DNA of 11,451 nucleotides from CAYFJO01 sp964343305 (GTDB lineage: Bacteria > Planctomycetota > Planctomycetia > Pirellulales > Pirellulaceae): assembly GCA_964343305.1 (NCBI GenBank), contig CAYFJO010000350.1, positions 1 to 11,451 of the forward strand, in the 5' to 3' direction. Shown here one piece after another: positions 1 through 6,836 of this stretch. The translations under genes and the position numbers were made by a program. The notes under the pieces are model-generated. The model was given only the letters and a program-made list of their open reading frames with translations. It was not told where the DNA came from and made no database searches. Position 1 is the first letter of the stretch; each line of letters begins with the position of its first letter.

Positions 1-1257
1 CGACGACGGCTGACGAGGGACGGCTCTTTTTGGGCAGTGGTGCTGACCCAGTACTTGGGGGCATTCAACGACAACGTTTTTAAACAACTGGTCTTGCTGA
101 TTTGCGTTGACTATGTGGTACAGCACAATTTGGTCAACGATCCTTTTCAGGCCGTTGCCACGGCTTTGTTCGCCGTTCCCTTTTTGATGTTCTCGGGTTT
201 GGCTGGATATCTATCCGATCGCAATTCGAAAAAACACATCGTCGTGCTCAGCAAAGTCGCCGAAATCGTGGTGATGACGGCGGGCATGTTCGCCTTCCTG
301 TTGGGAACGTTTGGATCGGCACATTTGATCGCCCTGCTGATGATCGTCCTGTGTTTCATGGGGACACAGAGCGCGTTTTTCGGGCCTTCAAAATATGGCA
401 TTCTGCCGGAGATGCTCCATGAAGAAGACTTGCCGGTGGCCAACGCGGTGATTCAGATGACGACCTTTCTGGCAATCATCTTGGGAATCGCGCTGGCGGG
501 TGTTCTCAAGCAATTCTTTGACGATCGACTCTGGGTGATTAGCGCGGTTTGCATCGTCATCGCGGTGATCGGCACCGTGACCTCGTTGATGATCCGCAGA
601 ACGCCGGTTGCCAACGCCGAACTGCAATTCAGCCTTTCCTGTCTGGCGATTGAAAAACACGCCTGGCGGCTGATCCGCAGCGACCGTCTCTTGTTTTGGG
701 TTCTGATTATCTACGCGTTGTTCTGGTTTGCCGGCGGCGTCGTTTTGACCACGGTCAATTTCGTTGGCAAAAACCAACTTGGCATTGGCGACGGTCCCAC
801 GAGTTTACTTGCCGCGTCATTGGCCGTTGGAATCTCAATCGGGTGTCCGATCTCGGCAGCGTTTTCCAAGCGCCGCGTCAATTTTGTGCTGGTAACCATC
901 GGAGCCGCAGGCTTGGCGATTGCTTTGTTTCTCGCGTCCGTTATCGCGGTGCTCGACGCAAGCCCTGTGACCGTCGCCTGGATCATGGGCGTCGACCTGT
1001 TGATTGCCGGACTCTTCGCCGGAATATTCGCCGTGCCATTACAGGTTTTCCTCCAGGCCCGGCCACCAACCGATTTAAAGGGCCGGATCATTGGGGCGAT
1101 GAATTTCATCACGTGGATTGGGATCGTCTCCGCGTCAGGTTTCTACTGGATTTGTTCGACCGGTTTTCCCGCGATCGGATTGCCAACGAGTTGGACGTTT
1201 GCAACTCTAGCCATCATCATGGTGGCGATCGCGATTCTGTTTCGGCCAAAGATGTAG
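1..1257 (+). CDS. LplT-like MFS transporter (5' end outside window)
   Basis: Major facilitator superfamily membrane protein, 418 codons visible. The frame is open to base 1 with no stop, and the sequence before the first possible GTG (base 37) reads RRRLTRDGSFWA and runs straight into TQYLGAFNDN, the typical N-terminus of the lysophospholipid-transporter (LplT) branch. The true start therefore lies upstream and the gene is partial. MFS motif A is visible as GYLSDRNSKK at about residues 69-78 of the visible part. The LplT-type loop FFGPSKYGILPEML follows at about 126-139. Hydrophobic segments continue to the C-terminus, consistent with about 12 helices. LplT proteins flip lysophospholipids inward across the cytoplasmic membrane, often next to or fused to an acyltransferase/acyl-ACP synthetase. 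No such domain follows here, since the protein ends at LFRPKM. The family assignment is firm; the substrate is an inference. Confidence 0.85.
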   Translation, partial: RRRLTRDGSFWAVVLTQYLGAFNDNVFKQLVLLICVDYVVQHNLVNDPFQAVATALFAVPFLMFSGLAGYLSDRNSKKHIVVLSKVAEIVVMTAGMFAFLLGTFGSAHLIALLMIVLCFMGTQSAFFGPSKYGILPEMLHEEDLPVANAVIQMTTFLAIILGIALAGVLKQFFDDRLWVISAVCIVIAVIGTVTSLMIRRTPVANAELQFSLSCLAIEKHAWRLIRSDRLLFWVLIIYALFWFAGGVVLTTVNFVGKNQLGIGDGPTSLLAASLAVGISIGCPISAAFSKRRVNFVLVTIGAAGLAIALFLASVIAVLDASPVTVAWIMGVDLLIAGLFAGIFAVPLQVFLQARPPTDLKGRIIGAMNFITWIGIVSASGFYWICSTGFPAIGLPTSWTFATLAIIMVAIAILFRPKM

Positions 1258-1300
1258 GGGACGTCGAATGAGCGATTTCGCGGGCCGAGATCCGTGGTCT

Positions 1301-1316
1301 TGGCATCCGATTTGCG
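1301..1316 (+). promoter_or_regulatory. Predicted sigma-54 promoter of malic enzyme gene
   Basis: TGGCATCCGATTTGCG has GG at 1302-1303 and GC at 1314-1315, separated by exactly 10 nt. This is the -24/-12 architecture of RpoN promoters (consensus TGGCACG-N4-TTGCW). Nine of the 12 informative positions match. It lies in the 125-nt gap after the transporter stop. The predicted transcript start is near 1327, giving a leader of about 56 nt to the ATG at 1383. It is the weakest of the four candidate sites here, but correctly placed and oriented. Confidence 0.55.
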
Positions 1317-1382
1317 TTTGCCCATCATGCACCTATCCGCAACCTACGAGCCCCAAATCCTCTTCGCAAAGAGAGCCAGATC

Positions 1383-2834
1383 ATGGATGCACATCATCAT
1401 CCAAGTCCCCAGTACTCTGTCACGGTTCGCTTGGAATACCCGCACGAACCAGGTTGGATGGCCAAAATCGCCGCCGCGATTGCCGAGCGAGGTGGCGCGA
1501 TTGGCGCGGTCGATTTGGTGCACATTCATCGAGGCCGCAGCCTGCGCGACTTTTCGATCGAATGTGAATCGACGGCCAATGCGCACGACGTTGTGGAAGC
1601 ATTGCGCGGGATCGACGGCGTGGATGTGAAGTCGGTTTCGGACGACACATTTTTGATGCACTTGGGCGGCAAGCTGGAAATCCGCTCGAAAGTGCCTTTG
1701 AAAACGCGGGCCCACCTATCGATGGCTTACACACCGGGCGTCGCACGCGTGTGCCGCGCGATCGCTGACGATGCAATCGGTTCCTTTAACCTGACAATCC
1801 GAAAAAACTGTATCGCAGTGGTTTCCGACGGCAGTGCGGTGTTGGGCTTGGGGAACATTGGCCCCGAAGCAGCCATGCCAGTGATGGAAGGCAAGGCCGT
1901 GTTGTTCAAGGAATTCGGCGGCGTGGACGCGTTTCCTTTGTGTGTGGCGTCGCAGGATGCGGACGAGATCGTTCAGTTTTGCAAGATGATCGCGCCAACG
2001 TTTGGCGGCATCAATCTTGAAGACATCTCGGCTCCCCGCTGCTTCCAGATCGAGCGGCAGCTCAAGGAAACGCTCGACATTCCCGTCTTTCACGACGATC
2101 AACATGGCACGGCGGTTGTTGTCCTGGCGGCATTGATCAACGCGCTGAAAATCGTCGACAAGAGTGCAGCAGACCTGAAGGCAGTCGTATCAGGCGCGGG
2201 AGCTGCCGGCATGGCTTGCACTCGGTCACTCGTCGACTTTGGCATCGAGAACACGATCGTTTGCGACCGGCGTGGAGCGATTCACCGCGATCGTGACGTT
2301 GGCGACAACGCGGCCAAAGCGTGGCTGGCGGAACACACCAACCCGATGTCGGAAACCGGCTCGCTTCGCGACGTCCTACGAGGGGCCGACTTGTTTCTCG
2401 GCGTCTCCGCCCCGCGGCTTCTTTCGCGCGAAGATGTTTTAACCATGGGCACCCGCCCGATCGTTTTTGCGATGGCCAACCCCGTTCCTGAGATCTTGCC
2501 GGACGACGTCCATGACATTGTCGGCGTGATCGGCACGGGACGCAGCGACTACCCCAATCAAATCAACAACGTGCTTGCATTTCCCGGCATCTTTCGCGGC
2601 GCATTGGATGCCCGCGCGAGCGACATTGACGAAGCGATGAAACTGGCAGCAGCCCACGCAATCGCAGGCGTCATCACCGAAGAAGCGCTGTCCCCCGACT
2701 ATGTGGTGCCCAGCATCTTCGACCGCCGAGTGACCCAGGCCGTTGCCCGCGACGTAAGCCATGCCGCCAAAGAATCGGGCCTCTCTCGACGAATTCCGAA
2801 AGAAGCAAAGTCCGCAGCGATGGCCATTGATTAA
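1383..2834 (+). CDS. Malic enzyme with N-terminal ACT domain
   Basis: Cytoplasmic oxidative decarboxylase: malate to pyruvate plus CO2 with reduction of NAD(P), 483 aa. Residues about 10-95 form an ACT-type regulatory domain, which commonly binds a small ligand. The catalytic part follows. It shows the active-site Tyr in YTPGV (Tyr116), the Lys in MEGKAVLFKEF (Lys171), SDGSAVLGLGNIGPEA (148-163), the metal-site acids in NLEDI (211-215) and FHDDQHGTA (236-244), the Rossmann loop GAGAAG (271-276), MANPVPE (364-370) and GRSDYPNQINNVLAFPG (386-402). Asp295 at the end of the second Rossmann strand fits NAD better than NADP, but that is only suggestive. The ATG at 1383 follows a weak purine-rich ribosome site (AAAGAGAG). 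A sigma-54-like site lies upstream. The gene converges on the USP gene to its right with a 28-nt gap. All key residues are present, so it is probably active. Confidence 0.93.
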   Translation: MDAHHHPSPQYSVTVRLEYPHEPGWMAKIAAAIAERGGAIGAVDLVHIHRGRSLRDFSIECESTANAHDVVEALRGIDGVDVKSVSDDTFLMHLGGKLEIRSKVPLKTRAHLSMAYTPGVARVCRAIADDAIGSFNLTIRKNCIAVVSDGSAVLGLGNIGPEAAMPVMEGKAVLFKEFGGVDAFPLCVASQDADEIVQFCKMIAPTFGGINLEDISAPRCFQIERQLKETLDIPVFHDDQHGTAVVVLAALINALKIVDKSAADLKAVVSGAGAAGMACTRSLVDFGIENTIVCDRRGAIHRDRDVGDNAAKAWLAEHTNPMSETGSLRDVLRGADLFLGVSAPRLLSREDVLTMGTRPIVFAMANPVPEILPDDVHDIVGVIGTGRSDYPNQINNVLAFPGIFRGALDARASDIDEAMKLAAAHAIAGVITEEALSPDYVVPSIFDRRVTQAVARDVSHAAKESGLSRRIPKEAKSAAMAID

Positions 2835-2862
2835 TGGGGGCGGCGACGAATTGGGACGGACT

Positions 2863-3786
2863 TTACGCTGGTTCGTGTTGTCTGGCGATGAGAATCGAAC
2901 AGGGCGCATGGGCAAGCAAGTGTTCGGACGTACTTCCCACAAACAGCCGTTTCACGGGACCCAAACCGCGTGAGCCGACCACAACGAGATTGACCTTCTC
3001 TGCATCGATCGACTTGAGAATCTCTTGCGACGCGTGGCCTTGTTTGACGATCAGTGCCTGGTTTTGAAATGCCTCCGGCAGCTTGCCACAAAATCCCGCG
3101 ATTTCATCGTGAATGTGTTCGCGCTGCTCGTCGATGTGTGTCAGCAGGTTGGTTGCTTCCGGGTTGGATTCCGCTTCCGCCTGCTTCAGGTGCTCTTCCA
3201 GCCACTCGGGCATGGCTCCGACCAAGCCGGAGTCGATCACCGTGATGACTCGGCCGACGGTGTTCGCTGGCCAAGTGAGTTGATTCATGGCTCGGTGGGT
3301 GTACTTGCTGGCGTCTGATCCGTCGCAGGCCAAGAGCACTCGAAGTCCATCAGATTCGTTTGACACGCCGCGGACGATCAACACGGGAATGGTTGCCGCG
3401 TGAGCTACCGCCCGGCCGACGCTGCCCAGCGGCAGCCGCTTGAACGGTCCCGATCCGCGCGCACCGACGACGATCATGTCCGCCCGGCATTCGTCGGCTT
3501 GGACAAGCAAACCTTGCTTCGGCGGGCGTGTGCCCACGACCGTGGTCGTCTTGACATTCAACCCGGTTGACAGTTGGACTCGTGCTTTATCGAAGACGGC
3601 ATCGGTCAACGTCTTTTGCATGCGGGCGATCGTTTCGTCGTCGGGTTTGGGACCGGAGCGCAGATTGATTTGTGGCGGCGAGTAGTACAGAACAATTTCA
3701 TCCTGCTCGGCAGATATCAAACGGCTGGTCAGTCGAACAGCTTCGATGCTGTTGTCAGAACCGTCGATACCAATCAGAACTTTCAT
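2863..3786 (-). CDS. Tandem universal stress protein (two UspA domains)
   Basis: Cytoplasmic protein of 307 aa made of two UspA domains: about residues 1-140 (starting MKVLIGIDGSD) and 148-303 (starting RVLLACDGSD). Both copies keep the nucleotide-binding signature G-x2-G-x9-G-S: Gly108/Gly111/Gly121-Ser122 in the first, Gly271/Gly274/Gly284-Ser285 in the second. Both should therefore be ATP-binding USPs. The second domain carries a longer, acidic, helical insertion (about 190-235). The ATG at 3786 is preceded by GAGGAG at good spacing. It is probably the last gene of the operon that begins at 4639, but 146 nt containing a palindromic element separate it from the previous gene, so its expression may be uncoupled. 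The exact biological role of USPs is rarely known; they usually support survival in growth arrest, low oxygen or energy stress. Confidence 0.93.
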   Translation of the reverse strand: MKVLIGIDGSDNSIEAVRLTSRLISAEQDEIVLYYSPPQINLRSGPKPDDETIARMQKTLTDAVFDKARVQLSTGLNVKTTTVVGTRPPKQGLLVQADECRADMIVVGARGSGPFKRLPLGSVGRAVAHAATIPVLIVRGVSNESDGLRVLLACDGSDASKYTHRAMNQLTWPANTVGRVITVIDSGLVGAMPEWLEEHLKQAEAESNPEATNLLTHIDEQREHIHDEIAGFCGKLPEAFQNQALIVKQGHASQEILKSIDAEKVNLVVVGSRGLGPVKRLFVGSTSEHLLAHAPCSILIARQHEPA

Positions 3787-3820
3787 TCGTCTGCTCCTCG
3801 TTCGTCGATTTCGATGTTTC

Positions 3821-3917
3821 CTATGCCGCCGCCAGTTTGTTGGAGTCCAGGCTTTAGCCTGTCATTGCAGCCGAAAGGCTGTACTCCAACGGACAATTCG
3901 AAGTGGGGGCGGCATAG
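3821..3917. repeat. Nested palindromic element between two USP genes
   Basis: Three layers of dyad symmetry share nearly the same centre. The outer arms are 3821-3833 (CTATGCCGCCGCC) and 3905-3917 (GGGGGCGGCATAG), pairing at 12 of 13 positions. The inner arms GTTGGAGT (3839-3846) and ACTCCAAC (3883-3890) are perfectly complementary. Between them lie two 14-nt hairpins, CAGGCTTTAGCCTG (3848-3861) and CAGCCGAAAGGCTG (3868-3881); the second has a GAAA loop as + strand RNA. The two hairpin arms are also similar to each other in inverted orientation, so a single long stem of about 21 bp is an alternative fold. There is no coding capacity. It resembles a REP/MITE-like dispersed intergenic element, and I have the impression of similar motifs in planctomycete genomes. 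It could alternatively act as an RNA processing or termination structure within the USP operon. Confidence 0.6.
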
Positions 3918-3932
3918 CGCCGTTCCCTTGAT

Positions 3933-4397
3933 TCACGGCATGACAAATTGATGCTGGTCCGGTCGAACTGTCAGGACGGGGCACGGCGCTTTGCGAACGA
4001 CCTTCTCGGCAACACTGCCCAACATCATGTGAGCCAATCCGGTGCGTCCATGCGTGCCAATCACAATCAGGTCAATCTCTTGTTCCTTGGCATAGCGGAT
4101 GATTTCGACAAACGGCGCACCGTCGGCTGTTGATCGCACGACGCACTGGTCCTTTTCCCATTCGGGGCTGAGCAGTTTGGCCAAATGTTTCTCGGCTGCT
4201 GCCCGTGATTCCTTGATGTACGTGCCAAGTGCAAGTCCCCCGCCAAACGCGGGTGTTGGAGTGATATGTGTTTCCAGTACATGGAACAGATGCAGTTCGG
4301 CCTTGAAACGATCCACTAGCTCGCAGGCGTACCGAGTTGCTTCGCTGGAATAGTCGCTAAAGTCCGTCGGAAGCAAGATGCGCTTGAGAGTGATCAT
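3933..4397 (-). CDS. Single-domain universal stress protein
   Basis: UspA-family protein of 154 aa covering one complete domain. It begins MITLKRILLPTDFSD, has the acidic first-strand loop (Asp12), and contains GTHGRTGLAHMMLGS with the full nucleotide-binding pattern G-x2-G-x9-G-S (Gly114, Gly117, Gly127, Ser128), followed by APCPVLTVRP. The frame stays open upstream to an ATG at 4553, but the start is placed at 4397. An excellent AAGGAG sits six bases before it, the UspA fold begins there, and the upstream extension overlaps the separate 67-aa gene in another frame. It is the second gene of the predicted operon starting at 4639, 38 nt after the first. Cytoplasmic, probably ATP-binding; role in stress survival inferred from the family. 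Confidence 0.92.
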   Translation of the reverse strand: MITLKRILLPTDFSDYSSEATRYACELVDRFKAELHLFHVLETHITPTPAFGGGLALGTYIKESRAAAEKHLAKLLSPEWEKDQCVVRSTADGAPFVEIIRYAKEQEIDLIVIGTHGRTGLAHMMLGSVAEKVVRKAPCPVLTVRPDQHQFVMP

Positions 4398-4435
4398 GCC
4401 GGCTCCTTTTTTGTGTTTCGGGTTACCCGCGTTTC

Positions 4436-4639
4436 TTAATCCGAGCGAACATCCTGTAATGCCGCATGAAAACCGTCGCGATTCACGGTCGGTGGCGTCC
4501 ATCGCTCGGGCTTTCCTACACCAGACCGTTTTCGCCGTTCGCCCTTTGACCAACCGGCCCGAATCCGTGAACAGGCGTCGCGAATCTCTTGTGGTGTTGG
4601 TTCATGCCTGAGTTCGTTTCGTTTTGGTCGTTGGTTCAT
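4436..4639 (-). CDS. Small basic protein (67 aa), first gene of USP operon
   Basis: Start ATG at 4639 is preceded by GAGGAA (in ATGAGGAATGTAACC) at normal spacing; stop is TAA at 4436. An in-frame ATG at 4711 would place the start upstream of the predicted promoter, so it is rejected. The product is soluble and basic: PTPQEIR (14-20), then an amphipathic segment IRAGWSKGERRKRSG (26-40), then RWTPP (46-50). This PTPxEIR...W(S/T)xxERxxR...WTPP arrangement resembles a small family I associate with planctomycetes and related bacteria, of unknown function; that recollection is not verified. The gene lies about 32 nt downstream of the predicted transcript start of the best sigma-54 site and 38 nt before the USP gene. 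It is probably co-transcribed with the USPs and may bind a USP or nucleic acid, but nothing here proves either. Confidence 0.72.
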   Translation of the reverse strand: MNQRPKRNELRHEPTPQEIRDACSRIRAGWSKGERRKRSGVGKPERWTPPTVNRDGFHAALQDVRSD

Positions 4640-4681
4640 GGTTACATTCCTCATTTCCAGTGACTTGTGCGCTACATTTCG

Positions 4682-4697
4682 TGCAATAGGCGTGCCA
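4682..4697 (-). promoter_or_regulatory. Sigma-54 (RpoN) promoter, perfect consensus match
   Basis: Read on the minus strand, TGGCACGCCTATTGCA matches TGGCACG-N4-TTGCW at all 12 informative positions, with GG and GC separated by exactly 10 nt. The predicted transcript start is near 4671, about 32 nt before the ATG of the 67-aa gene, with that gene's ribosome site correctly placed within the leader. It should drive the 67-aa protein and the USP gene(s) downstream. RpoN promoters need an ATP-hydrolysing activator bound upstream, that is, at higher coordinates here. Confidence 0.85.
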
Positions 4698-4761
4698 ACA
4701 TGACACCTCACTTCATCAGAACGTAAATGGCGAATCGATATAAACGACGATTGGTTTTCAT

Positions 4762-4797
4762 CGTGCGGTCTGGTACACGCAATGTGCGGAATCGCAC
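4762..4797. promoter_or_regulatory. Candidate activator-binding dyads between divergent sigma-54 promoters
   Basis: Two related dyads sit in the roughly 150-bp gap between the divergent promoters. The first is CGTG-N10-CACG at 4762-4779; the second is GTGCG-GAAT-CGCAC at 4784-4797. Both contain GTGCGG. They lie about 80-115 nt upstream of the predicted + start (near 4876) and 90-125 nt upstream of the predicted - start (near 4671). That is the usual distance for enhancer-binding-protein sites serving RpoN promoters, so one set could serve both operons. The function is inferred from position and symmetry only. Confidence 0.35.
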
Positions 4798-4849
4798 GTG
4801 GCTGAGTTGTTTACTTTGGTTGAGCTTCACAGAACGGACGCTTATGAAT

Positions 4850-4865
4850 TGGTACAACCTTTGCT
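4850..4865 (+). promoter_or_regulatory. Sigma-54 promoter of membrane protein-USP operon
   Basis: TGGTACAACCTTTGCT has GG (4851-4852) and GC (4863-4864) with 10 nt between them. Ten of 12 informative consensus positions match, or 11 if the fourth is taken as pyrimidine. The predicted transcript start is near 4876, giving a leader of about 48 nt to the ATG at 4924. It is oriented opposite to the site at 4682-4697. Its position also argues against any translation start upstream of it for the membrane protein gene. Confidence 0.75.
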
Positions 4866-4923
4866 CAGTTCGGTTGGTGATACACGACCGCCGTTTCGAC
4901 AAATTCGATCCGTGAGGGCAACC

Positions 4924-5826
4924 ATGGCAACGGCCACAACCAACAAAGAACCGCAGACCGACGGCCAAAGCAAACGGAAAGTGGAAGAGTCCCTGATCGT
5001 ATACACGTATTCGCCCGTGTTTTACTGGTGGCCCGTTTGGTTGGTGGGTTTTGCTTTTGCGCTGGCAACTTATTTCGACAGCCAACATTCGGTGTGGACA
5101 GCGGGTGACGCAGCCGCTGTCGAGGAAACGCGGATTGAATCAGACAGCGAAGCGAACGAGTCCTCGGAAAAACCAAACCAGACACAAGTGCGCATGTCGC
5201 ATCACAAGGTCTACGGTTTCATCTTTGCCGTCGTGCTGTTGTTCGTCTATCTGCACAGCAACGTGTTGTGGCGAGGTTTTCGGGCTTACTTCTTTCTTGC
5301 CGCGGGTGTTGCCGTATTGTTGCTGATCGCATTGATCCACACGCTGTTTCCCGACTGGGGCCTGTGGGCGTGGGTCAAATACATCGTGTACCAGGCCCCC
5401 GACATCTACATCAGCATGGACGGCTATTTGTTCCTCTCGTCGCTGATCTTTGCGATCTGGTTGTTCGTGGTCTTCGTCTACAACCGCTGGACGTACATGA
5501 AGTTTGAAGCGGGACAAGTGCGGATTGTTGAAGAAATCGGCGAGGGCGAAAGCGTTTATGACACGACGAACATGACCTTCGAAAAGCAGAAAGAAGATTT
5601 GTTCCGCCACCATATTCTCGGCTTGGGTTTCTTAAGGCCGCTGGCTTACATTTTGCCTGGAAGTTTGGCGCGCGGTGTGGCGGCCATGACTGGGACAGGC
5701 GATTTGGTAGTACGTATCGGCGGTGAAAACGGACGGGTGATCGTGTGGCCGAACGTTCTAAACATCGACAACAAACTTGAGCGGATCACGACCTTTATCA
5801 AGTCTCGCCGCGTCGTGTCGCAGTGA
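4924..5826 (+). CDS. Four-helix membrane protein with PH-like C-terminal domain
   Basis: Cytoplasmic-membrane protein of 300 aa, not assigned to a named family. Hydrophobic segments lie at about 32-50, 97-116, 119-141 and 166-187. An acidic stretch rich in Glu, Ser and Asp (about 60-90) separates the first two. The soluble tail (about 190-300) contains GTGDLVVRIGGENGRVIVWPNV (split as 257-267 and 268-277) followed by an amphipathic helix. This resembles bacterial PH-like domains, but the assignment is tentative. The ATG at 4924 is preferred over an in-frame GTG at 4798: a GAGGG-type ribosome site precedes it and a sigma-54 site lies inside the longer reading. It is the first gene of an operon with two USP genes, so it could be the membrane partner or sensor of the USPs. 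That link is inferred from context alone. Confidence 0.82.
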   Translation: MATATTNKEPQTDGQSKRKVEESLIVYTYSPVFYWWPVWLVGFAFALATYFDSQHSVWTAGDAAAVEETRIESDSEANESSEKPNQTQVRMSHHKVYGFIFAVVLLFVYLHSNVLWRGFRAYFFLAAGVAVLLLIALIHTLFPDWGLWAWVKYIVYQAPDIYISMDGYLFLSSLIFAIWLFVVFVYNRWTYMKFEAGQVRIVEEIGEGESVYDTTNMTFEKQKEDLFRHHILGLGFLRPLAYILPGSLARGVAAMTGTGDLVVRIGGENGRVIVWPNVLNIDNKLERITTFIKSRRVVSQ

Positions 5827-5843
5827 CGAAAGGGAGAATTGTC

Positions 5844-6329
5844 ATGAACGTCAAGACGATCCTGGTTCCGTTTGATTTTTCATCGTGTAGCGAGTCTGCG
5901 TTGCACTTTGGCACCACACTGGCACGTGACAATCGAGCCTCGTTGCTGATTCTTCACGCGATGCAGCCGTTCGAAATCTATGACATCGATGCGAAGTACG
6001 GCGCGATTCCGCTCTATCCAGATGCGGACACGCTGACACGATTGTTGAAGACGATTAAACCATCCGACTCACGCGTTCCCTTTGACCACCACCTGGTAAT
6101 CGGTGACGCCGCCATGAAGATCGCCGAATTTGCCAAACAGGAGTCGGTGGATTTGATCGTGATGGGAACGCATGGCCGAACGGGTCTGGCGAGGCTTTTA
6201 ACCGGCAGTGTTGCGGAATCAGTGCTCCGCCGCGCGCCCTGTCCCGTCTTTACGGTCAAACTGCCGCCGAGAGAACCGGTTCGCGAAGAGAAGGCAATCC
6301 CAAAACCGGCGGTCGAAGGGATCGGTTGA
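5844..6329 (+). CDS. Single-domain universal stress protein
   Basis: UspA-family protein of 161 aa. It begins MNVKTILVPFDFSSCSESAL with Asp11 in the nucleotide-site loop and contains GTHGRTGLARLLTGS, with the full G-x2-G-x9-G-S pattern (Gly108, Gly111, Gly121, Ser122), then APCPVFTVKL. About 20 residues of charged, proline-rich tail follow the domain. The ATG at 5844 has GGGAG upstream. A GTG at 5823 overlaps the stop of the membrane protein gene and would add seven residues, but the ATG matches the family's start. It lies 17 nt after the membrane protein gene and 15 nt before the next USP gene, so the three form one operon. Probably ATP-binding and cytoplasmic. Confidence 0.92.
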   Translation: MNVKTILVPFDFSSCSESALHFGTTLARDNRASLLILHAMQPFEIYDIDAKYGAIPLYPDADTLTRLLKTIKPSDSRVPFDHHLVIGDAAMKIAEFAKQESVDLIVMGTHGRTGLARLLTGSVAESVLRRAPCPVFTVKLPPREPVREEKAIPKPAVEGIG

Positions 6330-6344
6330 AAGACAGGTGATGTT

Positions 6345-6773
6345 ATGAGTTGGTTTCCCAAGACAAATGTTCTCGTGCCCGTCGATTTCTCCAATCGATC
6401 GATGGAAGCTGTCGATGTCGGATTGTCGCTGGTCAGCGATCCGACGCAATTGCACGTTATCAACGTCGGGCCAGACATTGTTTCGGGCGATCCGGGATTT
6501 GGCTGGAAACCGTTAGAAGCGGCAACGCGTCGAGGGCAGATTACCCAAGCGATAATGGATCGTCTCAACGAGCCAAGGCATCAGGGAATCCAGATCCACA
6601 TCAAGTTCGGCGATCCGGGAAACGAAATTGCCAGCTTTGCCGAAGAGAACGACATGGAGCTAATCGTCATGCCATCCCACGGGAGGACAGGGTTGAAACG
6701 CCTGCTAATTGGCTCGGTCGCCGAACGCGTTCTTCGGCTGGCTCACTGTCCCGTCTTGGTACTTCGCAAATAG
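6345..6773 (+). CDS. Single-domain universal stress protein, variant nucleotide motif
   Basis: UspA-family protein of 142 aa, the last gene of the operon that starts at 4924. The ATG at 6345 follows AGGTGA at good spacing. The sequence runs from NVLVPVDFSNRSMEAV (8-23) through SHGRTGLKRLLIGS (111-124) to HCPVLVLRK. The nucleotide motif is slightly altered: the first glycine of G-x2-G-x9-G-S is Pro110 (P-S-H-G), while Gly113, Gly123 and Ser124 remain. ATP binding is thus likely but less certain than in its three neighbours. The gene converges on the large exported-protein gene with a 63-nt gap, which holds a small palindrome (CCGATCGG, 6794-6801) but no clear terminator. Confidence 0.92.
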   Translation: MSWFPKTNVLVPVDFSNRSMEAVDVGLSLVSDPTQLHVINVGPDIVSGDPGFGWKPLEAATRRGQITQAIMDRLNEPRHQGIQIHIKFGDPGNEIASFAEENDMELIVMPSHGRTGLKRLLIGSVAERVLRLAHCPVLVLRK

Positions 6774-6836
6774 GTGAAGAGAGAATCAGCTTGCCGATCG
6801 GTCGCTTTCCGGCGGAGTTTCTGTGTGTCATTGCGG

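Noticed and set aside
1268..1567. 99-codon + strand frame overlapping the start of malic enzyme
   Set aside because: Pro/Ser/Arg-rich low-quality reading that is out of frame with a clear conserved gene; no ribosome site.
4398..4553. 52-residue extension of the USP start to an ATG at 4553
   Set aside because: It overlaps the separate 67-aa gene, and ATG 4397 has a strong ribosome site and starts exactly at the UspA fold.
4798..4923. N-terminal extension of the membrane protein from a GTG at 4798
   Set aside because: It would contain the sigma-54 site at 4850-4865, lacks a ribosome site, and the extra 42 residues are not membrane-like or family-like; ATG 4924 is better.
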